From Plumapathes pennacea (lineage: Eukaryota > Cnidaria > Anthozoa > Antipatharia > Myriopathidae), in contig OZ038469.1 of the NCBI GenBank assembly GCA_964036295.1, positions 10,246,067 through 10,310,066 on the forward strand: a stretch of 64,000 nt of DNA. The letters run 5' to 3'. The position numbers and the translations under genes were made by a program. Shown here one piece after another: positions 1 to 20,481 of the stretch (positions are counted from its first letter, which is position 1; each line of letters starts with the position of its first letter). The notes beneath the pieces were generated by a model. That model was not told where the DNA came from and searched no databases. It saw nothing but the letters and a program-made list of their open reading frames with translations.

Positions 1-20
1 CCTGGGAGTAAAAGGGTTAA
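1..20. repeat. right end of a TTAACCC-type MITE
   Basis: The window opens on CCTGGGAGTAAAAGGGTTAA, which matches the right end of the complete short element at 11461-11670 apart from one base. Its left part lies outside the window. The family has TTAA target sites and CCCTTTCACTCCC ends. Confidence 0.55.
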
Positions 21-196
21 TCCTTGGGAGTTGGTGTAAGGGTTAAGCCAACAAACTTAATGGCTTGCATGAGTCTGTGTTAATTAAAACTCGTATAGCT
101 GAAGCGAAGACCTAATCTGAAACCATTTTATCTTCCTTATTTCACTTATTGTTTTTCTAAGTTGGTGCTTGCCGGAATTAACTATCTTTTAGTTAC

Positions 197-2759
197 CATC
201 TTCATCGACCTCGTCGATCATTTCTCGGAGCTCGTCGTCCGTCGGATTTTGACCGAGCGACCTCATGACGGTCCCAAGTTCAGACGAGGAAATTGATCCG
301 CCACCATCTTTGTCAAACAAGACAAAAGCTTCTTTCAGCTCTGAAATAAAATGCAAAGAGAATCAAGGGGTGAAACATATAACAATCTGACAGGGCCGAG
401 ATGCAACGAAAACGTCGGGAGTAAAGGATTCACAACTCTATGGGCACACCAAGCCTGGACACATAAAAAAATTTGAGATACTCACCCGGAACGTCAAACA
501 ACAATTTCAGTGCAATCACCCATACAAAATACCTGAATATGGTGGTTATAGCGCATGTATGCCTGCTGAAATTCAAAGCTAAATTTGATACATTTGTTAA
601 ACCAAACCCAGTTGCCTGCGTACAACCGTTTTCAGATGACTGTCGAAAGTAATGGTGTTATTGCTTTGGTTTTGCATCTGCTGCGCTTTAGGATTAGTTA
701 AAACAGATTGGCCGGTATTCTATGGTGGTCAATCAGGAACAAAAGTGAGTCCGATTGCGATTTACTCATGGAAGCAAACGATGGCGCCTTTTTCTCGCCC
801 GACGTTAGCCCTACGTTTTCAAGTTTTGAGAGCTGAGCTACCGCGCGTCACAGCTCATGACCGAGCCCCTTTAACCAGAAATGATGAAAAGAGGAGTGGA
901 AAAGCGATGGTCCGAAGTATTCAGATGTTTGAATTGTTGTCGGCTTCTGTTCCTGGACAAAAATCTACAGCGAACCAGTAGAACGACTAACTTTTAAACT
1001 TTGTGTTAGGTATAATTTAAGCGCGTCTTATCACCAGTCACCACAGTGTCAGTCACCCCGATTAGCAAGGCACTAGTGCCAAGCTAGAAGCCTTGAGACC
1101 TAAATAAAGTTTATTATTGTTATTATTAGTCACCACAGTGTTCCCTTTTTTAACCGAAAAGAGTTCAGTCTTCTCAGTCCCTGGAAATAGCTGGCAAGAG
1201 TCATCGTGGCATATCTTGATGTGAATAAAGCTTCCAGATTTTTTAATCACAGACATATTGCACTTCCCCAGGGACAAAAATACACAGAGATGTTTTATAG
1301 GAATTGCAACTATAGTTCACGGTTCAATATCAAAATTTGAAAGAAATGTATATTGGACGTTAGCATACTTTAATACGTGGGTCTGTTTGAGGTAAAGAAA
1401 TTTTATCTGCGCGGCTAAAAGCTGCAGCATTGCTAATTTCCCGATGGCAAAATAGTTTACGTGCAAGCGGAATGTGAAAATAGTGAAGGCGAAAGGAGCA
1501 CATGACATATACACTAATTTATGTATTTTAAACCAAAGCATCAATATATAACTAATGAAGGACAGGCGAGTAATAAAGGTTTTGAGACAATGCTTTTTTT
1601 ACTGATTGCAGCTTTTTTTAGTCAAAAGCAGATATCGAGTGCAGATAAGCTTCATCTTACGTTAAACAAGAGCAAATGCGTCATACGAACACAAGCTTTT
1701 CCCCGTGGGAGTAAAAGCTCTGTGTAAAATGCCTCATTTTTGAGTTCTGGAAATGTTGTCGATAAAAAAGTTGATTGAGTTGGATTCATTCATAGGGATT
1801 CATTCCAATGTTCAATTTACCAGTGGCTATAATGTCGTTTTGATTGAACGCATGGCATAATTCGATTCATTCGCGGTCACGTCAGTTGGAAGTAACATGC
1901 CACTTTCAGAGAAGCAAGCTGGATCACAGTGAAGTATGACCCGATGTTTTCAAGCTATTTATGCCAAAGTGTGAACATATTACCCAGAAAAGAACCGCTC
2001 TCCTTTTACCCCAATGGCGACCCTTAGGTTCAATAACAATGCGGTTGCCAGCCGGAAAATGTTGGAAGGAGACTGAAGCACTTCGTTTAACCAACAAAAG
2101 GTGATTTTATTGGAGTTAGGGTAAAATTTTTTTTTCTATAATATATGCAGAGCTATTCATATGTGCACGTCATTAAAGTATTTTAATCGCACAGAGTTTG
2201 GGGCAGGTGGATGGGCTGTCAAAGGCAATTGACATGAATTCGACTAAGTAATTATGACTTTGCATTCGAATTGTATAATAATAAACGTATAAAGTCTTCT
2301 TTACCAATGGAAAAACGGGTTGTATGTCTATCATGTGATGTCCATAAAAAGGAATATTTCGAGGATTTTACAGGCGAACTTAGGCGAATGCAAAATAAAA
2401 CAGCCGCAGCTATAATGCTTCCGGAAATGGACTCCTTTACGTAACTCTCTCATTTAATGATGGCGAGTGATATGTCTCCTATGATTTCTTTCATCTCTTT
2501 CTCCTCGTGAATTTTCTTGCGTCATAAAGTCTTTCTTTTACTCTGCACTAGCCTAACTCTTCACTGAGTATCTAAAAGCTGCCTGGCCTTTACTGCCAGG
2601 CTTTCGGCGACCAACATCTGATCAAGAAGAACATAACTAAATACACGTAGGTTTCCTCGACTATGCGGAATAACCATAATTTGCCGCACCTTGAAGTTTG
2701 CAAAATTATACAAACTTACCAGCTATTTCTTCCTCCGAGAACTTGGCTACTTGCTTTTG
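197..2759 (-). CDS. calmodulin-like EF-hand gene, first coding exons (partial)
   Basis: Two exons are visible on the minus strand. Exon 2720-2759 reads [13 protein letters not shown], follows an acceptor (TTCGCAG) and ends at a GTAAGT donor. Exon 197-340 follows a TTTATTTCAG acceptor and reads [19 protein letters not shown], then [19 protein letters not shown], ending DEVDEDG at a GGTAACT donor. The order is the N-terminal helix, complete EF loop 1 ([12 protein letters not shown]) and the start of EF loop 2, as in calmodulin (Ca2+ sensor). The split codon after IA and the break inside loop 2 fit the usual calmodulin gene layout. No ATG is in frame before exon 2720-2759, which starts in phase 0, so the initiator Met is probably on an upstream exon, as in many calmodulin genes. 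Later exons lie left of the window. Divergence ([15 protein letters not shown]) suggests a calmodulin-like paralogue rather than canonical calmodulin. Confidence 0.75.
624..760 (+). repeat. diverged copy of the 12386-12689 MITE family
   Basis: ACCGTTTTCAGATGACTGTC followed by GAAAGTAATGGTGTTATTGC and TTTGGTTTTGC matches the left end of the element at 12386. No clear right end was found, so this is a truncated or diverged copy. The limits are approximate. Confidence 0.5.
1020..1132 (+). repeat. non-LTR retrotransposon 3' tail
   Basis: GCCTTGAGACCTAAATAAAG runs into a short TTATTATTGTTATTATTA repeat. A polyadenylation-like motif followed by a simple A/T-rich repeat is the usual 3' end of truncated LINE or SINE insertions. 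No reverse transcriptase is nearby, so the class is inferred from the tail only. Confidence 0.4.
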
Positions 2760-4670
2760 CTGCGAACGAAGTCGATATGTATATCACTTAAAAGCTGAAG
2801 TCTACACGGAGTTCCATAATCGGGCTGCATATGGTCATTCATCGGTTTGTTTTTCTGTCGACCGTATTCTTTCGCTAGGAGTTTAATACCGACCTTTTTC
2901 CCCTCATTTGGCATCTTGTTATTAGCCGATGGATTTCACTTCAGCGAACCGAACATACCGCTTGTTAAATCCACTGACGCCGGAGTTTACCCGCCTTATG
3001 TGTGTGCGCGTCTTTGAAGCGATAGCTTGGTCAATTAATAATTCATGTTGTTGTTTCTAATATAGCGTTAGGATATAAAGGGCATGAGTTGACGAGTAAA
3101 CACTGGCGTCATTTAGCACTAAACCAGAGTTAGTAAAGCAATACTCTCTTCATAAATTTCGTAGCATAAGAAATTTATACAGAGATTTTCAAACTGCATG
3201 CGCTATTCTGCCTTAATTTTTAATCCTTAGTTTTTCCCTCAAACGTCATTCGGCGTCTGATAATCGAACCTTCTGTTATTTTTTATTCATGACGCAGTTG
3301 ATATACGCAACTGGGACTTAATTTAATTGTAAAGCTAAAACTATCTTGGACATGTTTTCCCGGCGAACCGCTTCAACAGAAATGTTGTGTAGTACTGTTC
3401 TATATACAAACGGTTTCGCAATTCAAGCGCGGATTTAACTTCAAATGCAGTATAATTTATCCACTAATCTGTAGCCAGATCTAAGAGATGAGTGATAGCA
3501 TTGCTAACCTAATACCGTAGCTATTAATTGGAAGCTATACTATTTTGAGTGCTAGGACTTGACTCTTTGTTAGTTACCTTGTGAAGGCGGCTATGCTTTC
3601 CCGACAGACTTAAGAAGGGGGATCTGCCATTCGTTTCCTTGGTTACAGAAGCGGGTCCCTCGATTGCATGGCGTAAGTTTTTTCTAGTGTTTTTTCTTTT
3701 AGTTGGGGTGTTTTATTTAACCCTTTTGCCGCCATCTATTTTTTGGCTAAAGTAAATGCGAAACTCATAAGGTTACCAGAGCAGCAAGTATGAACATTGC
3801 TTTGAAGTGTGCCAGTGTAAAAAGCTAATTGTTCGCAGCAGTCCGCTTCATTTGGGCTGATGCCGGATCTTCAAGAACTAATTTCTGAGTATACTCAAAT
3901 TTATATCTGCTATTGAACACAGGACAATCTATTTTGAGTACTGTATTGATGTGAGGGATTGTTTGGTTCGCACGAGTTGGATCTCAGTTCAGCTTCAGTT
4001 TTATATTTTGCCATCTAACATTACATATAATAATACAAATAAAATAAATACATGGCAAGGTAGTCCAAGAAAGTCAAACGCTTATGTGAAGGACTACCTA
4101 TATCATCTGAACTATACAAAACTATACTGTCACTGGCAGGTTAGTTACTTTAAATATATAAATATCTTGATACAAAAAAATTACATAATTTAATTAGGAA
4201 AAAAAAAGGTAAGTTAGCAAGCATTTCTCGAGAATATTATAAAGAATGACAGACAATAATATTTGCGGCATGGTCTTGAACAATAACGCCACATTGTAAG
4301 ACTTTTTCCGTAGTAAAATCGAGTATTGCAAGAACTATATCTGTAGCAGAATAAGAAAAACTATTTGTGGTAATTGCTAGATATTAGAAGTGCACCAGGA
4401 TTTCATGGCCAGCCTTCCCGGTGGACTGACTCAGTCCACAAACCCTTTCACAAGCGGGAATTTAACTGAAGCAAGAAAAACACTCAACTGCAGTGCTGCA
4501 TGTCAAATAAAACCCGAAGGTCGTGATTTATCAGACAATGTGGCTAATGTTATACGAAGGCCCGAGAAGGCCCTGGGTATGAGCTTAACGCTGGCCAATG
4601 TATTGCGGGACGTAAAAGCCTTGGCGCAGGATACTATGATGAGCTTACATAAAGTAATATATTTCAAGAA
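2760..4670. other. intergenic, upstream of the sulfatase-like gene
   Basis: Nothing coding is supported here. The open frames at 3951-4193 and 4390-4692 have no recognisable domain; the second overlaps the sulfatase start codon in another frame and is probably 5' UTR or chance. The stretch should hold the two genes' promoter regions, but no promoter motif was identifiable with confidence. Confidence 0.35.
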
Positions 4671-6711
4671 ATGGCCAAACTTCGGATTTTAGTTCTTTTT
4701 CCCCTTTTTATCTGCTCTCGCCTGCATTCCACAGAGGAAGTTTCGCCAGAGAGATATCCTAACATAGTTTTGATTCTTGTGGACAGTCTGGGAATACAAG
4801 ATTTGAGCTGTTACGGCGCAAGATTGTGGAGAACTCCAAACATTGATAAACTCAGTGAAGCTGGTGTGAAGTTCACGCGTTGGTACTCTGAGGCATCAGG
4901 AGTCGCCTCTCGATCGTCCATCTTAACTGGACTTCTGCCAACTAGAACGGGAATGATAAGAAGTACTTTTCTTCCGTTCGAGGCGTTCCCCTCGCTTGCT
5001 TCAAAGGGAGGCTTGCAGCAGAAGCAGATAACGATTGCTGAAGTCTTGAAAAAGAGGGATTATTCAACCGCGTTCATTGGCCATTGGGGACTTGGCCTCG
5101 GACGGAGAGGATGTTATCTACCGATTAACCAAGGCTTTGACTATTGGTATGGGGTGCCGAACTTGCACACGGAGTGGTGTCAGGATGAAAATTCAAGTAT
5201 TTCTGATCAAGATCATCAGGGATGGTGGTCCTTCTTGTCAAGTTTCCTCATGCTGTGGGCGACCTCTCTCCTCGGTGCCGCAGGAGTTTTTTGGTATGTT
5301 GGAAATGTGAAGTGGAAGTTGTTTCTAGGCTTTGCTGTTGTTTCCGGACTCACTGTGTACATCACATACATTTCTTTCTCTGCCGTTTATCTCATTGGCA
5401 AAAGAGGATGTGTTTTGTACCGCAATACCGATATCATTGAGCAACCTTATGCCATTGACAACATGACACTGAGATTTACTCGGGAGGCTGTGAAGTTTAT
5501 CAAAGCATCCACTGGTGCAGCTGTGAGAAAGCCGTTCTTTCTCTTTCTGAGCTATATGAAAATGCATCATCCACTTCACGTGTCTAAAACATTTCAGAGT
5601 GCCAATGCAACAAAGAATCAATTTGTTGAAGCCTTGACTGAGCTTGATTGGAGTGTTGGGAAAATCGCTGATGTCATTCAAAGTCTTGGGATAGATGAAG
5701 ACACTCTTGTTATTTTAACTTCTACTCATGGACATACATCATCAGAAACAGAAGGGACATTTCAAGATCAAGATACAGGTACTGTATGTAATATTGCTCT
5801 GTTATAAGGGCCACAGGATTATTGGTGCTTGAAATTACTTAGTGTTATACCCTTGTTAAATTGAGTGATTGAGTGATGAACAATTGTCAAACAAAACCAA
5901 CACCAACCCCAATGCTTGGTGAGTTGTCAGCTGGCATGTACTAGCGTTATAGCCTCAGTAAATAAAATTTGATTGAGTGATGAACAATTGTCAAACAAAA
6001 CCAACACAACACCAGCAGTCAAACAAATCAACAATATTAGTGAAACAAAACCAGCACTAACCCCAATGTTTGATGACCTGTCAGCCTACATGTATGCACT
6101 GTAGCTATCAGGTGGCTGGCTGTCGCCCATTAGTCAGCCTGTCAGTCAGGTCATATGTTTCAGGATCTCCCACAGGCAAATGTGTCATATTTTCTCCAAA
6201 TTGAGTGCCACTCAATCAACATTGTATTCGAGTTTGTCATGGAAAGCCTATATAGCTTTGAATTTTGAAAGGTGAAGAAATACATGCCAGCAAATAATGA
6301 AAGGTGCTTTATTTTCATGCTGAAGATTAAAAGCTGTGATAACTTCCCTGTTCAATCTTATAAATTTAATGTGTTCTTTTCTAATAATAGAAAAAATATG
6401 AAAAAACTATGATACTATGCACATTCTGATTGGCTAAAAAACCATTTTTATAAATAAGTACAAAGACGTGGTTTTGTGAAACATGTTCAATTATTTTATA
6501 TAATCAATATGACACATGTTTCCATGTCTTTGTACTCTTACATAAACACTTGGGATGTTGTGAGAACACTAGAAAAAGTTCAAAATCACTTACCGAAGCG
6601 GTTAAAATTTATCACCCACTCAGCCATCTCAACCTTCCTTCCTAATCGTCTTTCTGTCTGTCTGCTTGCTTGAGTGTGTGTGTGTCCCTCCACTCTGTCA
6701 TGCCTTTTTTT

Positions 6712-6746
<35 letters not shown>

Positions 6747-8070
6747 ATCATTTCCCTGTCATTTTCTTTGTTTAAGTACAGGTGTTAAACGAGGCGGGTG
6801 GGAGGCTGTTCTCCGTGTGCCAGCCCTAATCAGATGGACTGGCAAAATCCAAGCTGGACAGACCATTAACACCACTGCTTCATTACAAGACCTGATGCCA
6901 ACTCTAGTGGAACTTACCAACCAAACTGCAGATGAGATTCCAAGTGATGGCCACAGTTTACTGGCCGTTCTGTTTAATTCAAGTACTGAGCGTCGACAAG
7001 AATGTCTATTCCACTATGCAGACACCGGCAAGCCTGCTGCAGTCTCTTGTGGTCCATTCAAGGCAGTATTCTTCACATATAAAGGTAAAGTCAAAGGCGG
7101 ACACTCTCGTAAGGGGACAGCTCTACTTACAGACGCCTTTACAAACCCCGCTTAAACTCAAGTTAGTCAAACTATGCATTACACATTCGCTTAAGCGGAC
7201 AGTGTGTGGTACGGACACTTTCTGTTTCTCAAGGGTGTCCGCTTACTGGAGCTTGAACTGTAGTGAAACCCTAATGTGACGTCATATTACACAAAATCCA
7301 GATCAAAGGCCATTTGCTCGTTTATGAAACCAAGAAGTCTATACTATGCTTTTGGAGAGTGTAGTGAATCCAGATAGACCTGTCTTTTGCTCTCAGACAT
7401 ATTTCGGATCATTTTCTTGACAGTGTCAGATTTTTAGAACAGCTCAGGAAATTGATAGGTTTGCTTGTGAAAGAATGAGACAGCTAGAAAGACAATTTTC
7501 TATTTGCGACAAAATTGATAATAACAATGTCTTCAGTTCCAACGAAACCTCAGCCCTCCTTATACTGAACAGAAAAATATGAAACCCCAATTTTTTCATC
7601 GACTGATCACAACTTCTGAACTGTTATGGGTGATCAGTCAAATGAAAGCTCTCACTTTCTTATAGCAGTAAGTCAGAATGTTATTGATCAGACTTTATGT
7701 TGTATTTCTGCATTTTTAGGTTTAATTTTGAGTCGGATAGACGGTGTAGTGAATGGTCTTCATTTGTGTTTCAGATGACGGCTCGAAGAAGATCCACAGA
7801 CCGCCTTTGTTGTATAACATAGAGGAAGATCCTGATGAAACGACTACGTTGTCAGACCTGGAAAATAGCGACTTGTTGAGAAATATTTCAGATGCCGTTT
7901 CTAAACACTTGGCGCAACGAAAAAACAAGTGGCTCAGTCAACTGGACAGCCCAATCGTACCACTCCTATTTCCCTGTGCCAATTTTCCAAGCTGTTTTAA
8001 AGTGAACAGCGAGAGTATGGACTTTAGCGACCTTTTCCGAGAACAGGGACAAACGGACATTCCTGTGTGA
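4671..8070 (+). CDS. membrane-anchored sulfatase-family pseudoenzyme (steryl-sulfatase/arylsulfatase type)
   Basis: Exons 4671-5778, 6782-7084 and 7775-8070 join in phase (GT/AG, phase 1 both times) into one 568-residue frame. A signal peptide (MAKLRILVLFPLFICSRLHS) is followed by the sulfatase N-terminal fold (PNIVLILVDSLGIQDLSCYG), a two-helix membrane hairpin at about residues 185-242 as in steryl sulfatase, and the C-terminal sulfatase part (RGGWEAVLRVPALIRW; PPLLYNIEEDPDET). Sulfatases hydrolyse sulfate esters using a formylglycine made from Cys in C-x-P-S-R. Here that site reads G-V-A-S-R (Gly77). Other ligand and active-site residues are also changed: second Asp of VDD to Ser39, GKWH to G-H138-W-G140, and SDHG to S-T352-H-G. 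The fold, exon structure and frame are kept, so this looks like a catalytically dead sulfatase, perhaps a luminal/ER binding protein, rather than a decayed gene. The role is unknown. Confidence 0.85.
5868..6060 (+). repeat. direct repeats in sulfatase intron 1
   Basis: GAGTGATGAACAATTGTCAA followed by ACAAAACCAACAC occurs twice, about 100 bp apart (near 5871 and 5974), and a shortened third version (GTGAAACAAAACCAGCACTA) follows. The phrase CCAATGYTTGRTGA also recurs. This is a local duplication in the intron with no coding content. The rest of the 5779-6781 intron ends in a long T tract at 6719-6742 before the acceptor. Confidence 0.5.
7085..7265. repeat. GCGGACAC repeat family copy in sulfatase intron 2
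   Basis: The intron starts with AAGGCGGACACTCTCGTAAG and continues to GGGTGTCCGCTTACTGGAGC, giving inverted GCGGACAC/GTGTCCGC words. A related stretch at 18625-18700 has GAGCGGACACTCTTGGGAAG and later GTCCGCTTGCGAG. Dispersed, probably non-autonomous DNA-transposon material; ends not resolved. The rest of the intron to 7774 holds nothing recognisable. Confidence 0.4.
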
Positions 8071-8369
8071 TATTCAAGCTTTTGTCTGAGGTGCAAAGAA
8101 AACGCGAGACACTTGAACTTTTTTTTTGTTTTGCTGTCAATGGTGAATTTGACTGAACCTTGAAATCTTCCCGTGCTTTATAACTGCCAAATATGGCGCA
8201 GTTGAAGAAGACATATTTGACTTGTTGGCCTCGTTACAGTTCTTTTCACAAGTCAAGTTATTTAAGTCAAGAATTGTAATGCTCGGTTTCTCATATACTT
8301 TTAAAATCTGTTCGCGAACATTTTATTTCTTGTCTCGCCTGATTACTGCAGGTACACTTTGTCTTCATT

Positions 8370-8640
8370 TTAACCCTTTCACTCCCAAGAGTGAGCAACT
8401 TCAATGTTCTCCTTTTAGTCCCCCACCACAGATATATCATAAAGTATGGAGAATTTGGCATTGGCATTTGATACCTAATGCTCAAATGACAGCTGATTGA
8501 AACATAAGTTCCCTTTTCATCACTTATACATTTTATGGTTGGGAGAATTGGTATTTTGAGATTGGGAGCATCACTCTCGCGTTTATCAGCGTCCATCGCC
8601 ATTACCAAGGCTAACGAGAAGAAATATTTCATATTTCACG
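8370..8640. repeat. diverged TTAACCC-type MITE 3' of the sulfatase gene
   Basis: TTAACCCTTTCACTCCCAAG begins at 8370 and matches the left end of the element at 11461. No matching right end could be placed, so the right limit is a guess. The open frames at 8222-8500 and 8291-8632 lie in this repeat and are not genes. Confidence 0.45.
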
Positions 8641-8964
8641 TATTTTTATGTGTGTATGAACAAATTAGGTGTTCAAAGGTATAGAAAATGTCTTGAAGTA
8701 ACTTGTACTTGTGCATAGGGGTTTTATGGATAATCCGCGTGATCCCTAATCGACCAGGGCCTCTAGTGCCAGATAGGCCCCGTGCGTGATGTCTAATCGG
8801 CCCAACTTACATAGTTCGAACTCCTTGCTTATTCATGCATGTCTCCTCGGGGAATGGTCATGCAAATCGGATGCAAATCAAATCGGTAAATTGATATGCA
8901 TGCATGTTTAGATACTGTCTTCAGACTTGACAGTGCAGCTGAATCAAGGAGACACTATTGAGCC

Positions 8965-17432
<8,468 letters not shown>

Positions 17433-17679
17433 ACGGCTGACGATCAATCTTGTCAGCGGTCTGTCAGAAGTGGTTGAAGACCGGTAATTATTTATTGGAG
17501 TCAGTTTTAGGTTTTGCCTTTGTCAAACACCCCAGTGCAAAACCTTTCTTAACCATGATGAAAGGCATTTCTTGAAGGGAAACCGGCAATCGGAATTGAA
17601 GGTTGCAACATATTATATATTAGTATGCCAAATGGCTAAAGTAAAATTTTGATGAGTCTGCCAGTTGGGAACATCCTAA

Positions 17680-17835
17680 ACGCGTTTTCATGCCTTTGCA
17701 CTCTTAGGCGGAATATTGTGAGAACACAAGACAAAGTTCAAAATCACAAGCTGCTTGGCATATGATGGCCACAGGAATATTAGTGCTTAACACTAGTTAG
17801 TGTTACCCTCATGAAATAAAGTTTGATTGAGTGTT
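17680..17835 (+). repeat. dispersed retroposon-like repeat, copy downstream of the desaturase
   Basis: The string GCACTCTTAGGCGGAATATT then GTGAGAACACAAGACAAAGT, a GGCCACAGGAATATTAGTGC block and an AATAAAGTTTGATTGAG tail recur in sulfatase intron 1 (6530-6590, 5811-5880 and 5955-5985). The AATAAA tail is typical of a SINE/LINE 3' end. It may supply a polyadenylation signal to the desaturase transcript, which ends about 380 bp upstream. Confidence 0.45.
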
Positions 17836-19192
17836 AACTGCAGTTCAAGATTGGGTTCCAAACCCTGGTCTTATCTGTTTTACAAACGCCATACCAGAGT
17901 GGCAACGACAAATGATTCCATGAGGTAAATTTTCTTCACAACTTGTGTCAGTGTTATTCAAATATTCAGTGATTACTGATAGATAGAGATTACCCGTACC
18001 ATGATCACTGACTGTAATTCCGTGACAGAAGCGACGGCTGACAATCTAGGGCGCCCTACTTATGAATTCAGGCATTGAAACGACATTCCGGAACCATGCA
18101 TAACTCATTTCGACGGATAACCCTATGGCTCGTGTACTGTATCTTACATGGCCGACTATTCTCCCCGATTCCAATTCTCTATTCCCCTATCTCCCAAATC
18201 AAATCAAATCCCCCCCCCCCCCCCCCCGGGCTGCATAAGCCATATAGGTATGTGCCACTCCAAAGGGTATCGCTTTCAAGCATTTTAGTCTGAAACAAGG
18301 TATAGATTTTGCCTTTTTGGTCTAAATAGGGTATCGATTTTGTATTTTTGGTCTGGGATAGGGTATGATTTTAACAGAAATGTGTCGCCGCGAACATTGC
18401 ACGGCAAGTGGAAGAAAACATTGGGCGCAATTGTTGGAACAAAAAAAGATATCTGAAATAGGGTATATATTTTGGAGGCAGGTCTGAAACAGGGTATAGA
18501 AAATCAGATCATCGGCACACTCCCACCCAAAACTATAATAATCCCCCCCCCCCCCCCCCACCCAAACCAAACAAAACTGCAAAACTGTTACTGCTACGGA
18601 AATTCAAACTTCACCCATACAGTTGAAGCTCGCGTGAGCGGACACTCTTGGGAAGCAGAAAAAGTGTCCGTAACTGAAACTGTCCGCTTGCGAGAATAGT
18701 AAAATATCGAGTTTCACTGAGCTAGAGCTTCGCGAACGTTTCGGGGAGTTTTCGAGAGCTCCGGAAAATCCGAACATTAAGAAACCGCTGAACGTAAAAA
18801 CTCAGTGCTCACACCACTCCACACCACGCTGTTCGAAGGGCGGCGCGCGCACAGAGGAGGTTCTTGTTAGTTTCATGTCGATTTCATCCATTTTATCTAT
18901 CTTGACTCAGGTACGCTTTAAAACTGCTTCGATTTGTTCCGCTGCTCGAAATCCTCTAACAGGTTGTTTAGGTGGCTTGATGCTTTTGATTTGTGGATTA
19001 ATACGGCAGTAGTTTATATTTGTGTGAAATTCGTGCGTGTGCATGTTTATGAAAGACAAACAAATCGGCTTTGCGTAGAAATGCTTTTCTGAGTTAAAGT
19101 TTAGTTTCACGTGGTACTGACTTTCTGACTGTTTTCAGAAACGCTATGTGACATCACATGAAACGATGGGATGAACCGTTCAAGTGTTCAAG
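17836..19192. repeat. gene-free stretch with poly-C tracts and GGGTATAG-type repeats
   Basis: Poly-C runs sit at 18211-18228 and 18543-18560. Between them AGGGTAT(C/A/G)GATTTT words recur about five times (18260-18500). From 18620 on there is a copy of the GCGGACAC family also seen in sulfatase intron 2. The small frames here (18075-18293, 18322-18582, 18472-18699) run through these repeats and are not supported as genes. Confidence 0.5.
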
Positions 19193-19235
19193 ATGAAACT
19201 CAGCTTGTGTTTATTTGTGCTGGTCTTCAATAAAG
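19193..19235 (+). CDS. candidate first exon encoding a signal peptide
   Basis: ATGAAACTCAGCTTGTGTTT opens a short frame reading MKLSLCLFVLVFNK that ends at a GTTAGT donor. Charged start, hydrophobic core and an immediate splice donor are what a secretory first exon looks like. No convincing second exon was found downstream, where a transposase relic begins, so this may be chance or a gene broken by insertions. Confidence 0.25.
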
Positions 19236-20481
19236 GTTAGTTGCAGAGGAGACTACAGTGTGAATGCAAAGTAATACATTGTATTTTAAGGGCTCCTTTT
19301 TGGAAATTGATTATGAGTAAGGAACCGCTCTTTTATTGTGTCCTGGGGTGAGGGGTGGATTTCTAAAAAAATGTTCTCTTATGCACCTATCAATGTAAAC
19401 CCCGAGGGGTGGAGTGCGGGCAAGTGGCGGGGATTTGATCAAAAAGTAAAAATTCCAGTCAAATTCCCCAACTGCCGTTGAAGACTGCAAGAAGGCCAGT
19501 ACAATCGCACTTTGGAAAGCCTTGCTTCTCAAATGGGATGATATCCCAATAGAAAAAGTAGACAGTGTTGTGGAGACAGCAATGCAATTCATCCAAACCC
19601 ATTTTTGTGACTGTGCTGCTGCAAGGACATCCAAAGCTCTACTGTCAGAGATTTCAAAACAGGAAAATCCAGGAGACAAGAATGGATTCAGTAGAGACCT
19701 TTGTACCCTCGGAGGAATCAATTTGAGAAATTATCCAAAAAGAGATTCAATGGTCCACAAATACCCGAAAGAACCCAAGCAACAGCTGGCAAAGGAAAGT
19801 CTTGCTTGTCCTTGGCGGTATCTGGAAGACTAAGGGTAAACAATGCCAAAATTGTCTGCAGCAATGTCAAGATCATCCATAGCAACGCCAGACCTGACCG
19901 AAGAAACGTCAGAGCAGATCCCAGTGTATATACATGTACTACTGTATAATATCATAAATATTGCATGATTAATTACAAATAACCCCACTATTAGTATTGA
20001 TTACAAAATAATAGATTATTCCACTTCAAATTTATAAAGAAATCCATTTGAAAATATCAATAGTTCAAAATTTTATCTCAAATGATGTGATGTACATATA
20101 TACGGTGCATATAATTTTATCTTTTCTTCTGTGCAGGGGGGTATCAAATATGTCATGTTCACAAAATCTCATAAGGCTAAAAATATTATTTATCTGCATT
20201 TTCATTTACAGTACCTTTCTGCACTGTTGAAAACACAACTGGTTGTCAGTTATTTAATATGGGAAATTAACATGTTGTTAATTCTATTAGAATATTAGGC
20301 TGTCATTGGATTTATATTGCAAGAATCCTTGTGTGCTGGGTCCTCTCTGAAAATTTATCAAGCTTTCAAGCAACAAGACAATAAGGTATATGTATATAAT
20401 ATTAATCTAAATTTGTAAAGTTCATACAGCATAATTCTTTTATGTATTTAGGGGATTTCATTACATTTTCTTTACCACAGG
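19236..20481. other. repeat-derived stretch with one unassigned open frame
   Basis: 19311-19450 contains the phrase TATGCACCTATCAATGTAAA with a GGGGTGGA-rich context, which looks repeat-like. A frame at 19522-19833 (LLKWDDIPIEKVDSVVETAM) is amphipathic and codon-like but has no family I recognise. 19940-20480 is AT-rich with nothing visible. Confidence 0.3.

Larger units (their letters stand above)
341..2717. other. intron of the calmodulin-like gene
   Basis: No convincing coding exon is seen here. Open frames at 652-981, 1062-1277, 1317-1544 and 1521-1727 show no domain or splice pattern. The stretch holds a MITE copy and a LINE-like 3' tail, listed separately. Confidence 0.4.

Noticed and set aside
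652-981. 109-codon open frame with a hydrophobic start
   Set aside because: It begins inside a MITE copy, has no splice context and no domain.
4390-4692. 100-codon frame upstream of the sulfatase-like gene
   Set aside because: It overlaps the sulfatase ATG in another frame, and nothing in it is recognisable. More likely 5' UTR or chance.
5325-5681. 118-codon minus-strand frame
   Set aside because: Shadow of the sulfatase coding exon.
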